From Mactromeris polynyma (Eukaryota; Mollusca; Bivalvia; Venerida; Mactridae), in contig JASFXZ010000018.1 in the NCBI GenBank assembly GCA_032209605.1, forward strand, positions 2,669,904 to 2,733,903: a stretch of 64,000 nt of DNA, written 5' to 3'. The first letter of the stretch is position 1, and each line of letters starts with the position of its first letter. The translations under genes were made by a program, and so were the position numbers. The notes beneath the pieces are model-generated. The model was given only the letters and a program-made list of their open reading frames with translations. It was not told the DNA's origin and made no database searches. Positions 55,871-64,000 of the stretch are shown piece by piece.

Positions 55871-55947
55871 TGACGTCATTAAGATTGTATGACGTCAATG
55901 CTTTTTTATTTTTCTATCTACAAGGCGATTTACAATTTATGACGTCA
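55871..55947. promoter_or_regulatory. Three TGACGTCA (CRE) palindromes
   Basis: Perfect TGACGTCA at 55871-55878, 55890-55897 and 55940-55947. These are cAMP-response-element (CREB/ATF) palindromes. Isolated copies also occur elsewhere in the window (10854, 28564, 30212, 35918 and about 38863), so only the clustering is notable. They lie just 3' of the Penelope-like element or in its 3' region; function is inference. Confidence 0.4.
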
Positions 55948-55949
55948 TT

Positions 55950-57790
55950 TGACAATACCAAGAAAACTTTTCTTAATATTCGTTGGTTGCAGTCGTGTTT
56001 TTGTGTTTTAGTTCTCTTATTAGACATATTTCTTTTAGTTATAAATTCCATTTCCCTATCAATAATATCTAAGAATTGTTTAATTAGTAAATACATTATC
56101 AAGTTGACTTTATTTTAAATTGCATTTTTAATTTGACATTTTAAGGTTACTTCTATTCTGATGTTACTATTTTAGTTACGGGGAGCAAGGTCAGACTGAG
56201 GCTGCTTGTTCCTTCGTACTGGATTAATTACAGTGTCTGTTGTTGTGTACGTGATGGTTGGTTGTTTTTAATGATTAGTTACTGCCTACTTAGTCAATTT
56301 ATGTATATATGTTGGAAATCAATGACCATATAGCGATTAAGTGTGAGGTTAGCTACCTGTTAAATCGATTTAAGCCCCCAGTAGTTCAAATGTCTTGCAT
56401 GAAACACATCATTTGTGAAAAGACTTCATTGTTTATCAACACTGATTAAGTCTGGTCTCCTGCCAGTCCTGGTTGACACCCCAAGTTGCATGTTTACGTA
56501 TTGTTTACGCAGAAATCTTGAGTCCCTGACTCCCTTTTCTTCATAGGGACTCCCATTTTCAACTTACAGTGCATCCCTGGGACCCCTAAAACAAATTTTG
56601 TCAAGTATAAACTGCATATCTGGGACCCTATAATGTTTTAAATGTCATAACTATGAGAAAGATATCAATTGTGAGGAAGACTGAACCAAACTTTCAATGG
56701 TTTACACGTAACTTATAAGCTTATGATCAAAATATTGTCTTAACATTTAAAATATGTAACAAAGTTAATAGAAACAAATCAAGATAAATCGTCGTCGCCT
56801 TAGTATTAGGTTGATCTATGTCCATTTTTACATTTTTTGAGATAATTATATCACTGGATTTGTCCCAGTATAAATTACCATATGTAATGAGTTCACTAAC
56901 AGTGACTTCGCGGGTCACACATTGAGGTATATCCACGGAATGAAACAAACGCTGCTGTCATAGCGAGACATGTCCAGGAGATAGCTTACACTAATAGTTA
57001 ATTTTGGAACACCCAATTAAAATGTAATATATAGTCACGTGATCTACGCGGAACTTGCTATTGTATTAAGGTAACTCCTTCCAGTTTAACGTTAGAGAGC
57101 GTTATGTCCAGGTAGCTACGCGCAAGAAAAACTTTCTGATTTAATACTACATGTATTAACTAAGTTGAAATTGCTTAGACAGTGTTCTATATAAGCCTAA
57201 TAATTAGTATTTGTTTCAATATCAGTGATTGTTTAATGTGTCTTGGAACCGGTTTCAAATAAGATGAACCTGCGTTAATTGAAATTCAGAATTTAATTTG
57301 TTTTTAACTCAAAATTAGGCTGCTGTTATGTTGTAGCAGTATTTTTGAACAGGAAGGCCTGCTGCATGCCGCTAATTGTGACATACTTTAATCATCTGGG
57401 TAGAACACTGATTAGCGTACACAAACTCATATACAAATCAAGATACACAATACCTTCCATATGCACTGCGTATCAACAGAGCGACAACACTGACAATGCT
57501 GAAAACTACAATTAATTATTTTTGAAGGTCACAATTTCTTTAAAGTAAATAAGACAAAAATACTGATCACTATCATACCACAAGTAACAAATGATGTGCA
57601 AATGAAACTGTAAAATGTGAAATCGACTTTTGTATTGCCTGTTTACAAACAATTGTATTTTTAATGCATATTTAGGTTATATATGCTTCAATGAAAATTA
57701 TATCTTTCAGCAAAAAAAAATATGACCTTAAAATTTAGAAAGGAATTTTATGCTGCCAAGAAAAATTCGACCAAAAAAGGAGGAAAAGCA
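55950..57790. other. No gene supported
   Basis: AT-rich DNA between the retroelement and the candidate exons. No recognised repeat or RNA gene. Confidence 0.45.
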
Positions 57791-57805
57791 GTTACATGTA
57801 AAAAG

Positions 57806-57853
57806 CGTGCTATTGCCACAAATGTGGTTCAATGCTGCCTCTAAGAAAAAAGG
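57806..57853 (+). CDS. Candidate small exon with a CxC..C motif
   Basis: One frame reads KACYCHKCGSMLPLRKK and ends in phase 1 at a donor-like GG|GTAAAA. This is the phase needed by the next candidate exon (58582), giving ...LRKKETMKENN. The left boundary is uncertain: a TAA lies at 57799, so an acceptor would have to fall right after it, and only a weak AAAG is present. An alternative overlapping frame (MLPRKIRPKKEEKQLHVKSV from 57752) is also open but would not splice in frame to 58582. Function unknown. Confidence 0.25.
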
Positions 57854-58581
57854 GTAAAACCAGCTATAAATCAACCACCATTTCTTTATTTATTGTGCAC
57901 TTTAGTTTTTATGAGACACTGTTTTGTCTAAGATTATTTATCATTGCACTATGTAATGTTTATCAAGAGTTAATAGAAGTTTTTTAACTAAATATATACC
58001 AGATTGTTTCAGACATTGTCAAAGAAAGTTGTAGATTTTATTTGATTTATTGTGATTGGAATTTTACTTCAAGTTCAGTCAGGTAAAAATGTGGTTTCTG
58101 TGATCTACATACCCTACATTTTGATACCAATTACATTGTATAATTTATAATTATCGTACTGCCTTCAAAAACTTAGGTAAATATTTCAAAATACATATTT
58201 CCATGGTGGTACTTAATAAAATAAAAGATTATAAAATGAAATATATGTGTGTTACCTAATCAGTGTCCAACAAATTTCATAATGGCTTAGTAGCCCACAG
58301 GGAAATTGTCGGACACTGCCTACTTGCCCAATTTTCTTTTTAGCATGTTACAGCAACAACATTAATTTGTTTTGGCCTTGTGCGAACAGTAAACATTTTA
58401 CCTGCTGTTGGTATTTATACTTCATTTATGAGAATTTCAGGTGAATTATACATTTTATTTACTGTGATCTTAGTATCTATTATGACAGATTATGAATGAA
58501 GCATACCCTTGTCCCATAAATAAACATGAATTATATTATGATAAACATGTAAGAGAACCTGATACAATTCTACTTTTCCAG

Positions 58582-58808
58582 AAACTATGAAGGAGAATAA
58601 TATAATTGAGCAGCTGCAGAGGGCCGTGCATGTTGGCAATGCAAACGAAATATTTGCAGCTTGCATGAATAGCATGAACCAGAATGTTAATCCACCAGCT
58701 CCTATCATAACCTCTAACAATCCAGTATCTCAATTAACAACACTCCCATCAAGATATACTCTAACACATGGTCAATATTTTAACCCTGAACTAACACACT
58801 CTCTTCAG
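58582..58808 (+). CDS. Candidate exon just before the minisatellite
   Basis: Acceptor TACTTTTCCAG|AAACT with a good pyrimidine tract and donor CTTCAG|GTACCT. Entered in phase 1 it reads ETMKENNIIEQLQRAVHVGN, ANEIFAACMNSMNQNVNPPA, PIITSNNPVSQLTTLPSRYT, LTHGQYFNPELTHSLQ and leaves in phase 0. The peptide has a plausible helix then a Pro/Ser/Thr/Asn-rich linker, but I do not recognise the family. The minisatellite starts about 40 bp after the donor, so if the exon is real the repeat lies in the following intron. An internal ATG (58587) also exists. Confidence 0.4.
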
Positions 58809-59725
58809 GTACCTCCGGCTCTCAGTAACACTCCACCATCAACACCATCACGCCATCAGTCAAACCTTCACTCACTCACCCATATACAGACACACCTTCA
58901 CTCACTCACACGCCATTAGTCACACCTTCACTCGCTCACCCATATCCGGTAACAATTCACTCACTCACATGCCATCAGTCAAGCCCTCACTCACTCACAT
59001 GCATCCAGTCACACTTGCCCCACTCACATGCCTCCAGTCACACCTTCACCCACTCACATGCTTCCAGTCACACCTTCACCCACTCACATGCTTCCAGTCA
59101 CACCTACACCCACTCACATGCCTCCAGTCACACTTGCCCCACTCACATGCTTCCAGGCACACCTTCACCCACTCACATGCATCCAGTCACACCTTCACCC
59201 ACTCACATGCTTCCAGTCACACCTTCACCCACGCACATGCTTCCAGTCACACCTTCACCCACTCACATGCTTCCAGTCACACCTTCACCCACTCACATGC
59301 TTCCAGTCACACCTACACCCACTCACATGCCTCCAGTCACACTTGCCCCACTCACATGCTTCCAGTCACACCTTCACCCACTCACATGCCTCCAGTCACA
59401 CTTGCCACACTCACATGCTTCCAGTCACACCTTCACCCACTCACATGCTTCCAGTCACACCTTCACCCACTCACATGCTTCCAGTCACACCTTCACCCAC
59501 TCACATGCTTCCAGTCACACCTACACCCACTCACATGCCTCCAGTCACACTTGCCCCACTCACATGCCTCCAGTCACACTTGCCCCACTCACATGCTTCC
59601 AGTCACACCTTCACTCACTCACATGCATCCAGTCACACTTGCCCCACTCACATGCTTCCAGTCACACCTTCACTCACTCACATGCATCCAGTCACACTTG
59701 CCCCACTCACATGCTTCCAGTCACA

Positions 59726-61647
59726 CCTTCACACACTCACATGCATCCAGTCACCTTCACCCACTCACATGCTTCCAGTCACACCTTCACCCACTCACAT
59801 GCCTCCAGTCACACATACACTGACTCACATGCCTCCAGTCGCACCTTCACCCACTCACATGCTTCCAGTCACACCTTCACCCACTCACAGGCCTCCTGTC
59901 ACACATACACTGACTCAAATGCATTCAGTCACACATACACTAAGTCACACCTACACTCACTCACATGCCTCCAGTCACACCTACCCCCAGTCAAATGCCT
60001 CCAGTCACACCTACCCCCAATCAAATGCCTCCTTTCACACATACATTCATTCACATCCCTCCAGTCAAACATACACTCAGTCACACCTACATCCACTCAC
60101 ATGCCTCCAGTCACACCTAAACCCACTCACACAACTCCAGTCGCACCTTCCCCCACTCACATGCATCCAGTCACACCTAAACCCACTCACACAACTCCAG
60201 TTGCACCTCCCCCCACTCACATGCATCCAGTCACACATACATCCACTCACATACCCCCAGTCACACCTACACCCACTCACATGCCTCTAGTCACACCTAC
60301 ACTCACTCACATGCCTCCAGTCACACATACACTCACTCACATACCCGCAGTCACACCTTCACCAACTCACATGCCTCGAGTCACAACTACACCAACTCAC
60401 ATACCCCCAGTCACACCTACACTCACTCACATGCCTCCAGTCACACATACACTCACTCACATGCCTCCAGTCACACATAAACCCACTGACATACCCCCAG
60501 TTACTCCTAAACCCACTCACATGCCTCCAGTCACACATACACCCACTCACATGCCTCCAGTCACACATACACCAACTCACATACCCCCAGTCACACCTAA
60601 ACCCACTCACATGCCTCCAATCACACATACACCCACTCACATGCCTCCAGTCACACATACACCCACACAAATGCCTCCAGTCACACCTACACCCACTCAC
60701 ATGCCTCCAGTCACACATACACCCACTCACATGCCTCCAGTCACACATACACCCACTCACATGCCTCCAATCACACATACACTCACTCACATGCCTCCAG
60801 TCACACCTACACCAGCTCACATGTCTCCAGTCACACATACACTCACTCACATGCCTCCAGTCACACCTACACCAACTCACATGCCTCCAGTCACACATAC
60901 ACACACTCACATGCCTCCAGTCACACCGACACTCACTCACATGCCTCAAGTCAAACCTTCACCCACTCACATGCCTCCAGTCACACATACACTCAGTCAA
61001 ACCTACACCCACCCACATGCTTCCCGTCACACCTACCCCCACTCACATGCCTCCAGTCACACCTACCCCAAATCAAATGCCTCCTTTCACACATACACTT
61101 ACTGACATGACTCCAGTCACACATTCACCCACTCACATGCCTCCAGTCAAACATACACTCAGTCACACCTTCACCCACTCACATGCCTCCTGTCACGCAT
61201 ACACTCACTCACATGCCTCCAGTCACACATACACCCACTCACATGCCTACAGTCACGCATACACCCACTCACATGCCTCCAGTCACACATACACCTACTC
61301 ACATGCCTTCAGTCACACCTACATCAACTCACATGCCTCCAGTCACACATACACCCACACACAAGCCTCCAGTCACACATACACCCACTCACATGCCTCC
61401 AATCACACATACACTCACTCACATGCCTCCAGTCACACCTACACCAGCTCACATGCCTCTAATCACACATACACCCACTCACATGCCTCCAGTCACACCG
61501 ACACTCACTCACATGCATCAAGTCACACCTTCACCCACTCACATGCCTCCAGTCACACATACACTCAGTCACATGCCTCCAGTCACACATACACCCACTC
61601 ACATGCCTCCAGTCACACATACACCTACTCACATGCCTCCAATCACA
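59726..61647 (+). repeat. Higher-order repeat copy 1 of the minisatellite (1922 bp)
   Basis: The order of variant units from CCTTCACACACTCACATGCA (59726) onward recurs at 61648 and 63600. Landmarks such as AACTCCAGTCGCACCTTCCC, CATACCCGCAGTCAC and AGTTACTCCTAAACCC appear at a constant offset of 1952 bp between copies 1 and 2 after about 59900. Confidence 0.9.
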
Positions 61648-63599
61648 CCTTCACACACTCACATGCATCCAGTCACCTTCACCCACTCACATGCTTCCAG
61701 TCACACCTTCACCCACTCACATGCCTCCAGTCACACATACACTGACTCACATGCCTCCAGTCACACCTTCACCCACTCACATGCTTCCAGTCACACCTTC
61801 ACCCACTCACATGCCTACAGTCACGCATACACCCACTCACATGCCTCCTGTCACACATACACTGACTCAAATGCCTTCAGTCACACATACACTAAGTCAC
61901 ACCTACACTCACTCACATGCCTCCAGTCACACCTACCCCCAGTCAAATGCCTCCAGTCACACCTACCCCCAATCAAATGCCTCCTTTCACACATACATTC
62001 ATTCACATCCCTCCAGTCAAACATACACTCAGTCACACCTACATCCACTCACATGCCTCCAGTCACACCTAAACCCACTCACACAACTCCAGTCGCACCT
62101 TCCCCCACTCACATGCATCCAGTCACACCTAAACCCACTCACACAACTCCAGTTGCACCTCCCCCCACTCACATGCATCCAGTCACACATACATCCACTC
62201 ACATACCCCCAGTCACACCTACACCCACTCACATGCCTCTAGTCACACCTACACTCACTCACATGCCTCCAGTCACACATACACTCACTCACATACCCGC
62301 AGTCACACCTTCACCAACTCACATGCCTCGAGTCACAACTACACCAACTCACATACCCCCAGTCACACCTACACTCACTCACATGCCTCCAGTCACACAT
62401 ACACTCACTCACATGCCTCCAGTCACACATAAACCCACTGACATACCCCCAGTTACTCCTAAACCCACTCACATGCCTCCAGTCACACATACACCCACTC
62501 ACATGCCTCCAGTCACACATACACCAACTCACATACCCCCAGTCACACCTAAACCCACTCACATGCCTCCAATCACACATACACCCACTCACATGCCTCC
62601 AGTCACACATACACCCACACAAATGCCTCCAGTCACACCTACACCCACTCACATGCCTCCAGTCACACATACACCCACTCACATGCCTCCAGTCACACAT
62701 ACACCCACTCACATGCCTCCAATCACACATACACTCACTCACATGCCTCCAGTCACACCTACACCAGCTCACATGTCTCCAGTCACACATACACTCACTC
62801 ACATGCCTCCAGTCACACCTACACCAACTCACATGCCTCCAGTCACACATACACACACTCACATGCCTCCAGTCACACCGACACTCACTCACATGCCTCA
62901 AGTCAAACCTTCACCCACTCACATGCCTCCAGTCACACATACACTCAGTCAAACCTACACCCACCCACATGCTTCCCGTCACACCTACCCCCACTCACAT
63001 GCCTCCAGTCACACCTACCCCAAATCAAATGCCTCCTTTCACACATACACTTACTGACATGACTCCAGTCACACATTCACCCACTCACATGCCTCCAGTC
63101 AAACATACACTCAGTCACACCTTCACCCACTCACATGCCTCCTGTCACGCATACACTCACTCACATGCCTCCAGTCACACATACACCCACTCACATGCCT
63201 ACAGTCACGCATACACCCACTCACATGCCTCCAGTCACACATACACCTACTCACATGCCTTCAGTCACACCTACATCAACTCACATGCCTCCAGTCACAC
63301 ATACACCCACACACAAGCCTCCAGTCACACATACACCCACTCACATGCCTCCAATCACACATACACTCACTCACATGCCTCCAGTCACACCTACACCAGC
63401 TCACATGCCTCTAATCACACATACACCCACTCACATGCCTCCAGTCACACCGACACTCACTCACATGCATCAAGTCACACCTTCACCCACTCACATGCCT
63501 CCAGTCACACATACACTCAGTCACATGCCTCCAGTCACACATACACCCACTCACATGCCTCCAGTCACACATACACCTACTCACATGCCTCCAATCACA
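61648..63599 (+). repeat. Higher-order repeat copy 2 (1952 bp)
   Basis: Nearly identical to copy 1, but has one additional 30-bp unit (containing CATGCCTACAGTCACGCATA near 61815). A few point changes relative to copy 1 (for example CCTTCAGTC for CATTCAGTC after ACTCAAATG). Confidence 0.9.
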
Positions 63600-64000
63600 C
63601 CTTCACACACTCACATGCATCCAGTCACCTTCACCCACTCACATGCTTCCAGTCACACCTTCACCCACTCACATGCCTCCAGTCACACATACACTGACTC
63701 ACATGCCTCCAGTCACACCTTCACCCACTCACATGCTTCCAGTCACACCTTCACCCACTCACAGGCCTCCTGTCACACATACACTGACTCAAATGCCTTC
63801 AGTCACACATACACTAAGTCACACCTACACTCACTCACATGCCTCCAGTCACACCTACCCCCAGTCAAATGCCTCCAGTCACACCTACCCCCAATCAAAT
63901 GCCTCCTTTCACACATACATTCATTCACATCCCTCCAGTCAAACATACACTCAGTCACACCTACATCCACTCACATGCCTCCAGTCACACCTAAACCCAC
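63600..64000 (+). repeat. Higher-order repeat copy 3, cut by the window edge
   Basis: The first 401 bp of a third copy. It lacks the extra unit of copy 2, so it agrees with copy 1 at that position, but has CCTTCAGTC like copy 2. Confidence 0.9.

Larger units (their letters stand above)
58845..64000 (+). repeat. Large minisatellite, 30-bp unit
   Basis: More than 5 kb, continuing off the right edge. The consensus unit begins CCTCCAGTCACACATACACC and ends CACTCACATG (30 bp). Common changes are CTTCCAG, GCATCCAG, CACCTTCACCC for CACATACACC, and a 29-bp form with CACTTGCCCCACTCACATG. The first about 120 bp (58845-58970) are the most degenerate. No stop codon occurs in the consensus in any plus frame, so each frame stays open for hundreds of codons (PTHMPPVTHT, THSHASSHTY and PLTCLQSHLH repeats); one minus frame is also open (CDWRHVSGCM). 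These are repeat translations, not supported as genes. Confidence 0.95.

Noticed and set aside
59015..61105. 696-codon open frame in the repeat array as a mucin-like protein gene
   Set aside because: All three plus frames and one minus frame are open because the 30-bp unit lacks stops. There is no start context, splice evidence or frame-specific constraint.
60359..62901. Minus-strand CDWRHVSGCM repeat frames (196 codons, twice)
   Set aside because: Mirror of the same minisatellite; identical copies arise from the 1952-bp higher-order repeat.
58845..64000. CRISPR-like array
   Set aside because: Units are contiguous with no unique spacers, and the surrounding genome is eukaryotic.

Overview
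The window looks like nuclear DNA of a mollusc, most likely a bivalve. It is AT-rich and intron-rich, has only scattered short exons, and carries dispersed and tandem non-coding repeats of a kind I recognise from bivalve genomes (runs of TGACCTTGACCT, openings such as AAGAGNGCCATGATGGC, tails such as CCAACGACACA...CCTGGTTTTCGTTGAAAACC). The species assignment is inference; no species marker is present.

Region 1 (about 2.3-29.5 kb, minus strand) is part of one immunoglobulin-superfamily gene. Eight Ig-domain exons are recognisable (2312-2599, 6818-7096, 8318-8632, 12667-12963, 15112-15399, 17158-17448, 22899-23246, 29144-29509). Each has AG/GT boundaries and is phase 1 at both ends, so domains can be joined, skipped or duplicated without breaking frame. 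The leader exon was not found and the 3' end (further Ig domains, transmembrane segment, tail) lies off the left edge. Its introns are filled with bivalve-type repeats, a Tc1 relic, a tRNA-derived SINE, a 5'-truncated L1/Tx1-like LINE with a target-site duplication, and a decayed transposon-derived gene (27.1-28.1 kb).

Region 2 (about 31-38.4 kb) is a transposon graveyard: a Tc1 relic with terminal inverted repeats, an internally deleted mariner, and a long decayed LINE whose ORF1 region carries an SGNH/GDSL-type esterase, a Gly/His/Gln-rich repeat linker and Cys-rich knuckles, followed by an AP-endonuclease and a stub of reverse transcriptase.

Region 3 (38.4-52 kb) is gene-poor. It holds three MITE-like elements, a tRNA-like sequence, a candidate three-exon gene end (42.5-43.6 kb), a minus-strand LINE reverse-transcriptase fragment (49.1-49.7 kb), a second copy of the transposon-derived gene (50.1-50.3 kb) and two pairs of diverged direct duplications.

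Region 4 (52.1-55.9 kb) has a minus-strand CACTA/TNP2-like transposase C-terminus placed head to head with a broken plus-strand Penelope-like reverse transcriptase.

Region 5 (57.8-64.0 kb) has one or two candidate exons that lead straight into more than 5 kb of minisatellite (unit 30 bp, with 29-bp variants) organised into a higher-order repeat of about 1.95 kb, running off the right edge. The unit has no stop codon in any of the three plus frames, so it produces long open frames that are probably not genes.

I do not see a clearly new biological system. The most interesting items are the phase-uniform Ig exon cassette, the esterase-bearing LINE, the twice-present transposon-derived gene and the frame-independent open minisatellite.
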